DNA from: Clostridiales bacterium
GTDB taxonomy: Bacteria > Bacillota > Clostridia > Oscillospirales > Oscillospiraceae
Assembly: GCA_029265405.1 (NCBI GenBank)
Contig: JAJUJI010000002.1
Span: 62,001 to 126,000 of the forward strand
DNA: 64,000 nt
Direction of reading: 5' to 3'
Part shown: piece by piece, positions 1 to 7,687 of the stretch
Numbering within the stretch: position 1 is the stretch's first letter
How the letters are laid out: every line of letters starts with the position of its first letter
Program-made: the position numbers and the translations under genes
The notes under the pieces: model-generated
What the model was told of the DNA's origin: nothing
The model's input: the letters and a program-made list of their open reading frames with translations, nothing else
Database searches by the model: none

Positions 1-359
1 TATTCAGCAAGTACGCCACCACGGGCGACGGGCTTCTGACGGCGATTAAAGTAATGCAGGTGGTCATTGAGAGGAAGACGCCTCTGTCCAAGCTGGCGGA
101 GCCGGTACAGATTTACCCGCAGGTGTTGAAAAGCGTCAAGGTCGCCGACAAGGACGCGGCGCTGGCCGACCCGGATGTGCGCGCCGAAATCGCAGCCGTT
201 GAAAGGCGGCTGGGGGACGACGGCAGGATACTTGTGCGCAAGAGCGGCACCGAGCCGCTCATCCGCGTCATGGTCGAGGCCGCGACGGGCGAGTTATGCG
301 AAGAAAACGCAAACGCCGTAATAGCGGCGCTTGAAAGAAAAGGACTGAAGGTTAAATGA
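1..359 (+). CDS. glmM: Phosphoglucosamine mutase, C-terminal part (5' end outside window)
   Basis: This is the last ~118 codons of phosphoglucosamine mutase, which converts glucosamine-6-phosphate to glucosamine-1-phosphate in the cytoplasm for UDP-GlcNAc and peptidoglycan synthesis. The frame is open from base 3 and reads GDGLLTAIKVMQVV followed by the C-terminal domain. The substrate phosphate-binding loop RKSGTEPLIRVMVE is intact and is the diagnostic motif of the alpha-D-phosphohexomutase family; GlmM is the best fit within it. The catalytic serine and metal loop lie upstream of the window. The stop codon overlaps the start of the next gene (ATGA), so the two are probably translationally coupled. 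Confidence 0.93.
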   Translation, partial: FSKYATTGDGLLTAIKVMQVVIERKTPLSKLAEPVQIYPQVLKSVKVADKDAALADPDVRAEIAAVERRLGDDGRILVRKSGTEPLIRVMVEAATGELCEENANAVIAALERKGLKVK

Positions 360-1021
360 TCGCTACAGACAGCCTGCTGGATAAAAGCAAAACCATAGCG
401 GCCGCGCTTTTTGAGGGCAGAGCCTATCCTTGGGAGGTTATCCCGGAAATAAAGGATTTCATACTCTCTCTTGGCCCGACCCTGCCCGCGGACTTGTTCG
501 ACAATCCGGCGCAGGGAGTCTGGATAGCCAGGAGCGCCTCAGTTGCACCGACGGCATATATAGGGGCGCCCTGCATAATAGACGAGGGCGCGGAAATAAG
601 GCACTGCGCATATATAAGAGGCGGCGCCGTGATCGGCAAGCGCTGCGTCGTCGGCAATTCGACGGAGATAAAAAACGCCGTGCTTTTCGACGAGGTCCAG
701 GTCCCGCACTTCAACTATGTGGGCGACTCCGTATTTGGCTATAAAGCCCATATGGGCGCCGGCTGCATAGCCAGCAACGTCAAGGGCGACAGGACTCCGG
801 TATCGGTGAAAAACGGCGGCGGGCGCATAGATACGGGCCTTAAAAAGCTGGGCGCCATCCTCGGCGATTACGCCGAGATAGGCTGCAACAGCGTTTTAAG
901 CCCCGGCTGTGTGGTGGGAAGAAACACAACGGTGTATCCGATGTCCTTCGTAAGGGGGGTCATACCGGAAAACAGCGTTTATAAAAACAAAAGCATAGCC
1001 GAGCTGGTGAAAAAATACTGA
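356..1021 (+). CDS. Stand-alone left-handed beta-helix (hexapeptide-repeat) sugar-nucleotide transferase-like protein
   Basis: This 221-residue protein is built largely of imperfect hexapeptide repeats, for example IGAPCIIDEGAEIRHCAYIRGGAVIGKR, typical of the left-handed beta-helix acyltransferase fold. It resembles the C-terminal half of GlmU and the short clostridial/archaeal proteins often labelled UDP-GlcNAc pyrophosphorylase, but no N-terminal nucleotidyltransferase domain is present. Its ATG overlaps the glmM stop by 4 nt. GlmM makes glucosamine-1-phosphate, the substrate GlmU acetylates, so acetylation of that sugar phosphate is an attractive but unproven role. A serine or sugar acetyltransferase of another pathway remains possible. 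Confidence 0.75.
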   Translation: MIATDSLLDKSKTIAAALFEGRAYPWEVIPEIKDFILSLGPTLPADLFDNPAQGVWIARSASVAPTAYIGAPCIIDEGAEIRHCAYIRGGAVIGKRCVVGNSTEIKNAVLFDEVQVPHFNYVGDSVFGYKAHMGAGCIASNVKGDRTPVSVKNGGGRIDTGLKKLGAILGDYAEIGCNSVLSPGCVVGRNTTVYPMSFVRGVIPENSVYKNKSIAELVKKY

Positions 1022-1041
1022 CTCGGACGACGGAGGAATAA

Positions 1042-2865
1042 ATGCGCGGATACAAAAAAATAATAGTCGTTTTTCTCGCTGCGGCGCTGCTGTTTTCATC
1101 CGGTTGCGGCATGCGGATAGTCAGGCTTGAGGATAGCCCGGCTCATACGGCGGAGCCTTCCGCCGCTCCGTCGCGGAAGCCGACAGGCCCGGCGGCCGAA
1201 GCGGGCTCCTTTGAATACGACAGGGGTCTGGTCGATTTTTCCGACATGGAATATGTCCGCCCGGACTTCGACGCGGTGGCGGCCCATATAGAGGCGATAA
1301 ACGCCATGCTGGCCGACGGCTCCTCCGGCGAGGCTATACGGGACGAATACGACAAGCTTGAGAAGGAATTTTTGGACTTTTACAGCCAGTACAATCTGCT
1401 TCAGGTCTATTCCTCGCAAAACGTCAACGATAAGAAAACGAGCGACGAGGTTGAGGAGCTTTCCGAGCAGTATTCGGAGCTGGGAGTCCTCGGCACCAAG
1501 CTTGAAATAAACATCTACAATTCCGAATTCAAGGACACAGTGTTCTGGGACTGGACGGCCAGGGACTTCCACAACCTGCTGGTGGCCGAAAAGCTCTATG
1601 ACGACGAGTATGTCGGACTCAACAGGAGGCTGACCGAGCTGACCAACGATTATTGGGACGTCATGAACAATACTACCGTTGACGTGGGCGGCGAGGAGGT
1701 CACCCTGGACGAGCTTCAGGCCATGGACAATCTGAATCAGGAGGATTATTATAAATATCTTACAAGCTGGTATAAAAAAGCAAACATCAAGGTGGGAGAG
1801 CTTTATCTTGAGCTTGTAAGCGTCAATAAACGGATAGCCGAAAAGGCGGGATACGAAAATTACAACGATTATGCCTATGATTTCGTGTACGAGCGGGACT
1901 TTACTCCGGAGGATGTGCAGTCCTTTTCACAGGTGGTAAAGGACAATGTGTGCCAGGCCATGCTTGAGCTTTACGGCAGCTTATCATATGAGGAATATGC
2001 GGGCCTGTCCATGGCAATGATGGGGGACGGCCAGATAGACATGCGCCGGGACTATATAGAAAAGTATGCCGACGAAATATCGCCCGATATGCTTGAGGCG
2101 TATCATTATCTTAATGATTACAACCTGATAATGCTTACCTCCGGGGCCGGCAGCCAATCGGGGGCTTACACGACCTTTTTTCCGTACTACGACACGCCCT
2201 TCATATATATAAACGAAAATGGCGGCTATGGCGATGTTTTGACCTTTATCCATGAGTTCGGGCATTTTTACGGCTACTATGAGGGGGGCTCCGACGCGAT
2301 GCTCTATCAGAGCACCGACGTCGGCGAGATAATGTCCCAGGCCGACGAACTTCTTTTTATGCCGTACTTTCAGGAATTTTACGGCGAGGAGGCTTACCGG
2401 GGAATAGTAAAATACCAGATGTTCAACTACCTCTACGTAATGGCGCAGGGCTGCCTGTACGACGAGTTTCAGCAGTATGTCTATACCCACGATGTGCGCA
2501 CGGTTGAGGAACTGAACGAAGCCTACGCCGAGATAAGCGAAGCCTACAGGCTTGGAGATGACTTTTACTCGCTTGACGTCGGGCTGCTGTGGATAGACGT
2601 GATGCATAATTTCGAGTGCCCGCTGTATTATATAAGCTATGCCGTTTCCATTGTTCCCGCTCTGGAGATATTCAGCCTATCCATAAACGACAGGGAGCGG
2701 GCCATAGATATATACAACCAGGTCGTCCATTCAAATCCGCGCAGCCGCTTCGGCCAGGTGCTGGCAAGCTGCGGCCTGGCCTCGCCCTTCGAGGAGCAGG
2801 CGGTGACAGACATGCTCGGCAGCGTGATGGATTACGCAGGTGAGGGAGCGGGCGTCGGCAAATAG
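1042..2865 (+). CDS. M3-family zinc metallopeptidase, lipoprotein
   Basis: This 607-residue secreted oligoendopeptidase-like protein starts at an ATG 4 nt after a GGAGGA site. Residues 1-22 form a lipoprotein signal: basic MRGYKK, a hydrophobic stretch, then SSGC with Cys22 as the likely lipidated residue. A Ser/Pro/Ala-rich linker follows. The zinc site HEFGH is at residues 404-408, and the glutamate in the downstream DVGE (about 429) is the probable third ligand, the usual M3 arrangement. The size matches oligoendopeptidase F relatives (~600 residues). It probably trims peptides at the outer face of the membrane. A strong terminator follows directly. Confidence 0.85.
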   Translation: MRGYKKIIVVFLAAALLFSSGCGMRIVRLEDSPAHTAEPSAAPSRKPTGPAAEAGSFEYDRGLVDFSDMEYVRPDFDAVAAHIEAINAMLADGSSGEAIRDEYDKLEKEFLDFYSQYNLLQVYSSQNVNDKKTSDEVEELSEQYSELGVLGTKLEINIYNSEFKDTVFWDWTARDFHNLLVAEKLYDDEYVGLNRRLTELTNDYWDVMNNTTVDVGGEEVTLDELQAMDNLNQEDYYKYLTSWYKKANIKVGELYLELVSVNKRIAEKAGYENYNDYAYDFVYERDFTPEDVQSFSQVVKDNVCQAMLELYGSLSYEEYAGLSMAMMGDGQIDMRRDYIEKYADEISPDMLEAYHYLNDYNLIMLTSGAGSQSGAYTTFFPYYDTPFIYINENGGYGDVLTFIHEFGHFYGYYEGGSDAMLYQSTDVGEIMSQADELLFMPYFQEFYGEEAYRGIVKYQMFNYLYVMAQGCLYDEFQQYVYTHDVRTVEELNEAYAEISEAYRLGDDFYSLDVGLLWIDVMHNFECPLYYISYAVSIVPALEIFSLSINDRERAIDIYNQVVHSNPRSRFGQVLASCGLASPFEEQAVTDMLGSVMDYAGEGAGVGK

Positions 2866-2880
2866 CGCACAATACAATAT

Positions 2881-2916
2881 AAAAAGCCCGGCGAACGCTT
2901 CGCCGGGCTTTTTTCG
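2881..2916. terminator. Bidirectional intrinsic terminator
   Basis: An A-run, a GC-rich hairpin (AAGCCCGGCG / CGCCGGGCTT) and a T-run lie between two converging genes, so it can end the M3 peptidase transcript on the plus strand and the DUF4364 transcript on the minus strand. Confidence 0.9.
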
Positions 2917-2925
2917 TAAACCATG

Positions 2926-3456
2926 TCATTCCAGCAGAACGCCGGCTATTTTAATGTAAAGCTCCTCGGCGCCGTTGCGAAATTTCTTCTCCATGTACTG
3001 GGCCTGCTCACGGCTGCCGGTCAGTATCTCCAGCTTCAGTATTTTGCCTATTCCGTCGGACAGGGAAAGGGAGACGACGCAGCTCCCGTCGTCCTTCTCG
3101 GTATGGAACGCCTCTATCATGGCGTTCCTTTTCAGCACGCGGGACAGCTTCTGCGTGCTTTTGTCCGCGGCAAGGCGAACGGTATATGGGAGAGTGCCTT
3201 CAATCTCGGAGCCGTTCATCATGCCGCGCGGGGTTATAAGGTACTTTCCGTCAATAAGGGCTACGTTCTGCGTTTCAACCAGCTCCGATAAGGCCTCGGC
3301 AAAATCGAAATAATTGACTCCGTCGTCGCACAAGGCCAGCTCCGCCAGAGTGGGCATATCCACCGGCCTGGGAAGACGATTCAATATATAAAGAATCAAT
3401 ATTTTAATTTCGGTTTTATCACGTATGAAGCATACTCCAAAGCCGTCCAAGAACAA
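2926..3456 (-). CDS. DUF4364 family protein (winged-helix-like, unknown function)
   Basis: This 176-residue protein matches the clostridial DUF4364 family: an N-terminal helix-turn-helix-like region (DKTEIKILILYILNRL, then TLAELALCDDGVNYFDFAEALSELV) and a C-terminal alpha/beta part. Family members are predicted winged-helix proteins with no established function. The start is a TTG at 3454-3456, chosen because AGGAGG lies 6 nt upstream and no in-frame ATG lies nearby. It converges on the M3 peptidase and shares its terminator. Confidence 0.8.
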   Translation of the reverse strand: MFLDGFGVCFIRDKTEIKILILYILNRLPRPVDMPTLAELALCDDGVNYFDFAEALSELVETQNVALIDGKYLITPRGMMNGSEIEGTLPYTVRLAADKSTQKLSRVLKRNAMIEAFHTEKDDGSCVVSLSLSDGIGKILKLEILTGSREQAQYMEKKFRNGAEELYIKIAGVLLE

Positions 3457-3526
3457 TCACACCCTCCTGCATTTTACCATAACAGCCTTTAAAGATAAAG
3501 GCCAAATTTAATTTGGGTACGGTTAA

Positions 3527-3555
3527 TTCACAAAAAACAGCCGCAAGCATAGACT
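3527..3555 (+). promoter_or_regulatory. Candidate sigma-A promoter for the 3591 gene
   Basis: TTCACA (3527-3532) and TAGACT (3550-3555) are separated by 17 nt. The elements are only moderately close to consensus; the spacing and the position just upstream of a gene support the call. Confidence 0.5.
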
Positions 3556-3572
3556 GTAATGAATTTCATTAC
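3556..3572. promoter_or_regulatory. Candidate operator palindrome GTAATGAA-T-TTCATTAC
   Basis: A perfect 8-bp-arm inverted repeat with a one-base centre directly follows the proposed -10 element and covers the expected transcription start, 6 nt before the ribosome-binding site. This is a typical placement for a repressor operator; the regulator is unknown. Confidence 0.45.
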
Positions 3573-3590
3573 GTTTCAGGAGGTAAATGG

Positions 3591-4400
3591 ATGGCTGACA
3601 GAGTTATGCCCGGGCCGGTTGACAGCTCGGCCTGCGTTAGGGAAGCTGTATGCGTACATACGCAAAAGATATACGATTCGTGCAGAGACAAGGATTGCAT
3701 AGAGGACCTGAGGCTTTATCCCGACACGGCCTCACAGGCCTACATAGCGAACGCCATAGGCGTGAGGGCAAAATCGGCCGAGCTGCTGTATGCGGCAATA
3801 GACGTTGAGGAAGTGGCTTTCAACCGGGGATATTTCACCGTGGACGTGAGGTTTTTCTATAAAATAAAGGGAGAAGCCTATTCGCTCAACTGCGGAGCCG
3901 AGAGGATCACGGGCCTTTGCGTATTCGACAAACGGGTGCTCCTTTTCGGAAGCGAGGGCAACGCGAAAATATTCACGTCCCGTCCCGGCGGCGCAAGCGC
4001 GGCGCGCACGAACCTGCCTCTGGCGGTCGTCGAGGCCGTCGATCCGATAGTGCTCGGCATCAAGCTGACGGAGGTCTGCGACAGCTCCTCGGGAGATTTT
4101 GAGCTGGCGGAGATACCTCAATTCATAAGCGCCGCGTTTCCCAACGGCCTGCTTTTGACAAACGAGAGCAAGCGCGTTTATGTGACTCTCGGGCAGTTCA
4201 GCATAATACGGCTTGAGCGCGATTCTCAGCTTCTCATGCCCGTCTACGATTACTGCATGCCGGAAAAGGAATGCGTCGGCAGCAGCGAGGACGATCCCTG
4301 CGAGCTTTTCAAGCGGATCCGATTCCCTGTAGACGAGTTTTTCCCGCCGGATACCCTAGACAACAGCGACAGCTACAAAAGCGTGATAGGAAACGACTGA
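3591..4400 (+). CDS. Conserved clostridial protein of unknown function with CVHTQKIYDSCRDKDCIEDL motif
   Basis: The chosen ATG at 3591 lies 7 nt after AGGAGG and gives 269 residues; a TTG farther upstream has no ribosome-binding site. The N-terminal part contains the cysteine-rich signature CVHTQKIYDSCRDKDCIEDL, which I recall from uncharacterised clostridial proteins, followed by beta-rich sequence (VEEVAFNRGYFTVDVRFFYKI) in a likely jelly-roll-like domain. There is no signal peptide or transmembrane segment. The gene stands alone between a palindromic operator candidate and a terminator. A function cannot be assigned. Confidence 0.7.
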   Translation: MADRVMPGPVDSSACVREAVCVHTQKIYDSCRDKDCIEDLRLYPDTASQAYIANAIGVRAKSAELLYAAIDVEEVAFNRGYFTVDVRFFYKIKGEAYSLNCGAERITGLCVFDKRVLLFGSEGNAKIFTSRPGGASAARTNLPLAVVEAVDPIVLGIKLTEVCDSSSGDFELAEIPQFISAAFPNGLLLTNESKRVYVTLGQFSIIRLERDSQLLMPVYDYCMPEKECVGSSEDDPCELFKRIRFPVDEFFPPDTLDNSDSYKSVIGND

Positions 4401-4403
4401 AAA

Positions 4404-4438
4404 GACGCCGCCTCATCGAGGCGGCGTACCATTTTTTA
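4404..4438. terminator. Intrinsic terminator
   Basis: A hairpin with arms ACGCCGCCT / AGGCGGCGT and a short loop is followed by ACCATTTTTTATT. It lies 4 nt after the 3591-4400 stop and also faces the converging minus-strand gene. Confidence 0.8.
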
Positions 4439-4472
4439 TTTCTTTAATTTTTAATGAGTATCGCTCACAGCT

Positions 4473-6257
4473 TTATTTTGCCGGAAACTCGAGCTGGTCC
4501 ACAAAAGTATCCTGGAAATCGGGGTCGGCGGCCAGCTCAAGGTATTCGGTGGATTTGCCCAGCGACTCGGCGCGCCTGTATTCGGCGGCGCTCAACAGAC
4601 AGAGCTTTGCTCCCTGGCCGGCAGCGTTTCCTATGCCTACGACTCTGTCGCCAAGCTTCGGCGGTATAAGGCCTATTCCGCAGGCGCTTTGCGGCGACAT
4701 GTAATTGCCGAAGGCTCCGGCTATCATGATTACCTCAAAATCGTCAACCGAAACGCCGAGCCTTCTCGCCAGAAGACGTATGCCGGCGGCCATTGCTCCC
4801 TTGGCTAGCTGTACCTCGCGTATGTCCTTCTGCGTAAAGAGTATCTTTTCGCCCCCGTCGGACTCAGCTTCGTCGGCTATCACAAAGGCGCGCATACCGT
4901 TGATTAGCCGCACGCGATCTTTGAAAAGCTTCCCCTCCTCGGCCTCTATTTCGTCGCCCATCAGCAGCCTGCCGCCCGAGTCCACAAGCCCTATGCGCAC
5001 AAGCTCGCTTAGAAGGTCTATTATGCCCGAGCCGCAGATGCCCTTTGGTTTTACGCCGCCGATGACGGAATATACGAACCTGCCGTCCCTGAAGGCCGCG
5101 TGGTCCACCGCGCCCTCCGCTCCGCGCATGCCGTAGGTTATAAGCGCGCCCTCAAAGGCTGGCCCGGCGGCGGTGGAGCAGGCTATCCGCCTGTTTTTCG
5201 TGCCGAGGACCATTTCTCCGTTGGTGCCTATATCTATAAGCAGCGTCAGCTTCTCGGCTTCGTCCATTGCGGCGGCAAGAGCTCCGCCTACCGTGTCCGC
5301 CCCAACAAAGCCGGCGATATTGGAAAGCATATAAAGCTTTGCAGATCCGTTTACGGAAAAGCCGTAGTCGGCGGCCCGCGCCTGTATGGGATCGGTTACG
5401 GCTGGAGTATAGGGCGCGTAAGCCAAAGAAGCAGGAGAGATGCCCATGAAAAGGTGGTGCATGCAGGTATTGCCCACTATCGTTATAAGATAGACGCTTA
5501 CCAGGCTTTTTTTCGCTTCGGCCGCGCACTTTGCCGCAAGGGAATTCAGCGCTTGCCGCACGGCGCCGGTTAACTCTTCGACTCCGTTTTCTACGGAATA
5601 CTTGATGCGCATTATTACGTCCGCTCCGTAGGCGGTCTGGGGATTGAGAAGGCTTCCCTGAGCAAGCTGCGCGCCGCTGCGCAGGTCCACAAAATAGCAG
5701 GCTATCGTGGTGGTGCCGATGTCGTAGGCAAGGCCAAGCACGGGTGAGCCGGGCGGCACCACATCCAGTATCTCGTTTTCGCAGAAAACAACGTCAACCT
5801 TGTATTTATTCTCTTCGAGGGTGCAATAAAGCCTGGATATGAGCTCCACGTTCGGCCTGATCAGGGCCGGATCTATCCTGGCCGCCTTTGCCGCAGCGTC
5901 CCTGAGCCTGTCCCAACAGGAGCGCAAATCGGAGGTAGAGGGCTCGGGCACCTTTACGGTTACGGCCCTGACTGCGGGGTTCAGAGCCACGTCTCTTGAA
6001 ATGCCTCCCATGAGTATCCTGTGCCCTTCGTCCTTGCGGGATATGTCCACAGTCACGTCGCCGGTGATCTCGGTCTGGCAGGCGAGAACGGTATGTTCTC
6101 CCTCTTCGGTTATCAGCTTGACCTTGCACTTTTTGCAGGTCCCGTTTCCTCCGCAGGGCGCGTCGATACGTATGTCCGCCATGCGAAGGGCCTCCATAAT
6201 AGTCGTGCCGTATTCAACCTCGATAAGCTTGTCCGACGGCATGATTGCGACTTTCAT
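4473..6257 (-). CDS. [2Fe-2S] ferredoxin / ASKHA-domain protein, RACo-like corrinoid reductive activator (DUF4445)
   Basis: The 594-residue protein has a plant-type [2Fe-2S] ferredoxin domain at its N terminus, with Cys35, Cys41, Cys44 and Cys60 in the CGGNGTCKKC...LAC pattern. A long middle linker is followed by an actin-like ATPase (ASKHA) region with GLAYDIGTTTIACYFVDL and LLIDIGTNGEMVLG. This architecture is that of RACo-type enzymes, which use ATP to reduce inactive Co(II) corrinoid in methyltransferase systems. No corrinoid protein or methyltransferase is adjacent, so its partner lies elsewhere. Met at 6257 fits the family N terminus better than Met at 6269, but neither has an ideal ribosome-site spacing. 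Confidence 0.85.
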   Translation of the reverse strand: MKVAIMPSDKLIEVEYGTTIMEALRMADIRIDAPCGGNGTCKKCKVKLITEEGEHTVLACQTEITGDVTVDISRKDEGHRILMGGISRDVALNPAVRAVTVKVPEPSTSDLRSCWDRLRDAAAKAARIDPALIRPNVELISRLYCTLEENKYKVDVVFCENEILDVVPPGSPVLGLAYDIGTTTIACYFVDLRSGAQLAQGSLLNPQTAYGADVIMRIKYSVENGVEELTGAVRQALNSLAAKCAAEAKKSLVSVYLITIVGNTCMHHLFMGISPASLAYAPYTPAVTDPIQARAADYGFSVNGSAKLYMLSNIAGFVGADTVGGALAAAMDEAEKLTLLIDIGTNGEMVLGTKNRRIACSTAAGPAFEGALITYGMRGAEGAVDHAAFRDGRFVYSVIGGVKPKGICGSGIIDLLSELVRIGLVDSGGRLLMGDEIEAEEGKLFKDRVRLINGMRAFVIADEAESDGGEKILFTQKDIREVQLAKGAMAAGIRLLARRLGVSVDDFEVIMIAGAFGNYMSPQSACGIGLIPPKLGDRVVGIGNAAGQGAKLCLLSAAEYRRAESLGKSTEYLELAADPDFQDTFVDQLEFPAK

Positions 6258-6319
6258 GTTAAGAGTCATTCCTTTCCGCGTATTATGATTTATGCCGGCG
6301 CGGCCGGTTTCTGTAATCG

Positions 6320-6889
6320 TTATCCCTTTTCTTTATTTTTAAAAAGGTAGCAGCCGACGTAGGTTAAGGTGCCTCTGCCGTGGTTGTAGGGTATGCCGTT
6401 TTCCCTGCAAACGTCGCTTATGACCATGCCGTAGCCCTCCATGGGCGAGCTCATAAGCTCCGGAAAGCGGCAGGGCGCGTCGGGATAAGTGCATTTTTTG
6501 CAAGTCATGCATACGCCGGTCCCCAATGGCAGCAGCTCCAGCTCGGGGTATTCGGTGCGCAGGCGCTTGGTGAATTCCAAATATGCTTTTCCGTGCTTTT
6601 TTGCGGTTTCCTCCATGGTTTCAAAATCGAAATCGTCCTCGAGCCTGGCGGTTGTCTGCACTATAATGCCGCCCTCAAAGCTGTCAACTCTTTTCTGGCA
6701 TTCCTCGACGGTTCCGCAGCCGGGCGGGCAGCTCCAGTTGGTGTTGTATGCGTGGCATTTGTTCGCGGCGCACATTTCCCTGACCTCTTCCCGCAGCCTT
6801 ATGGTGCTTACCGACAGCGGCGCGGCCAGCGTAAAGCCGAATTCAAGGGCCTGTCCGATTATATCCTTGATTTTTTCCTGCAAATCCAT
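6320..6889 (-). CDS. DUF2284 domain protein, cysteine-rich metal-binding
   Basis: This 189-residue protein matches DUF2284. Cysteine clusters include C40, C45, C54, C58 and C64 (CHAYNTNWSCPPGCGTVEEC) and a second set, CMTCKKCTYPDAPC, near residue 140, suggesting one or two Fe-S or metal sites. It lies just upstream of the RACo-like gene on the same strand with a 62-nt gap, so the two probably share a transcript. DUF2284 proteins are often found near methyltransferase or corrinoid genes, which suggests a redox role here. The activity is not known. Confidence 0.8.
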   Translation of the reverse strand: MDLQEKIKDIIGQALEFGFTLAAPLSVSTIRLREEVREMCAANKCHAYNTNWSCPPGCGTVEECQKRVDSFEGGIIVQTTARLEDDFDFETMEETAKKHGKAYLEFTKRLRTEYPELELLPLGTGVCMTCKKCTYPDAPCRFPELMSSPMEGYGMVISDVCRENGIPYNHGRGTLTYVGCYLFKNKEKG

Positions 6890-6942
6890 TTTGCATCCAT
6901 CCTTAAAACTGCAAATATACTATAGACAGTATACAACATATT

Positions 6943-6971
6943 TTGAAATTTGCAATTATACATGATATAAT
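6943..6971 (+). promoter_or_regulatory. Sigma-A promoter for the 7057 gene
   Basis: TTGAAA (6943-6948), a 17-nt spacer and a consensus TATAAT (6966-6971) precede the plus-strand gene at 7057. The intergenic region is AT-rich and also has to carry the divergent DUF2284 promoter, near an inverted repeat TATACT-N6-AGTATA at 6916-6933. Confidence 0.7.
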
Positions 6972-7056
6972 AGCATGCGGTTGAGCTGTTTTCAGTGATT
7001 TCATCACAATGCGGCGGGCGGACAGGCCCGTCGTACGGAGCCAAGGGAGGCTGAAA

Positions 7057-7641
7057 ATGTTTAAAAGAAAAGCGGACATTAATGTAAAAACGAACGTAGC
7101 CCAATTCGGCTTCAGCATTTTTTTTATCCATATAATAAACGTGATAGTAATGATAGTCGTCGGCATGCTCGTGGAAAACCTGAAATATATAGGCATACCG
7201 GTTTCCGATGCGGCGACGCCGGTTGCGGTCACGACAGTATGCTTTGCTCTGTATATACTGCTCGTGTATCTTGAAAGCTGGCGCACAGGTCAAAGAGACT
7301 GCAACCTTGCCGCATACGGGCACATCGAATACAATAAGTACAAGCCTCTGCTGGCGGCTCTTGTGTCACAGTTGCCGGGACTGGTTCTGGCTCTGCTTTC
7401 GGCATTGCCCGGCGACCGCGGTGAAACGGCGAGGTACTTAAGGTATTTTTATTTGAATTTCAATTATTTCCTTTTAAGCTTTGGGGACAGCTTTAAAATC
7501 CTTTATTTCATACCGGCCGCCTTTCCCCTCATAACCGCGCCAATAGCCTATCATCTGGGCTTCAGGGGCATCAGGCTGCTTGACAGGCTCATGTTTGCAA
7601 GAAACGAAGGCAGCGGTGGGGCAAAGAAAAACGGGCGCTAG
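7057..7641 (+). CDS. Small integral membrane protein, unknown function
   Basis: The start at 7057 has a GGGAGG site 6 nt upstream; an earlier in-frame ATG at 7009 lacks one. The 194 residues carry about four hydrophobic segments: FGFSIFFIHIINVIVMIVVGML, VAVTTVCFALYILLVYL, LAALVSQLPGLVLALLSAL and ILYFIPAAFPLITAPIAYHLGF. No enzyme or transporter motif is visible. It is followed by the amidase gene with a small hairpin between them, so the two may be cotranscribed. I do not recognise the family. Confidence 0.7.
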   Translation: MFKRKADINVKTNVAQFGFSIFFIHIINVIVMIVVGMLVENLKYIGIPVSDAATPVAVTTVCFALYILLVYLESWRTGQRDCNLAAYGHIEYNKYKPLLAALVSQLPGLVLALLSALPGDRGETARYLRYFYLNFNYFLLSFGDSFKILYFIPAAFPLITAPIAYHLGFRGIRLLDRLMFARNEGSGGAKKNGR

Positions 7642-7660
7642 GTAATAAGAAGCGGTCAAA

Positions 7661-7680
7661 CCCAATATTTCTATATTGGG
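7661..7680. other. Perfect 8-bp hairpin covering the ribosome-binding region of the amidase gene
   Basis: CCCAATAT-TTCT-ATATTGGG is a perfect inverted repeat. Its right arm ends in GGG, which is part of the weak Shine-Dalgarno sequence (GGGTGA) 5 nt before the ATG at 7688, so it could mask ribosome entry. Confidence 0.6.
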
Positions 7681-7687
7681 TGATTTT

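Noticed and set aside
406-412. Possible frameshift or damage in the window's core genes
   Set aside because: Every conserved gene reads through at expected length; no in-frame stop or shift was found inside a core gene.
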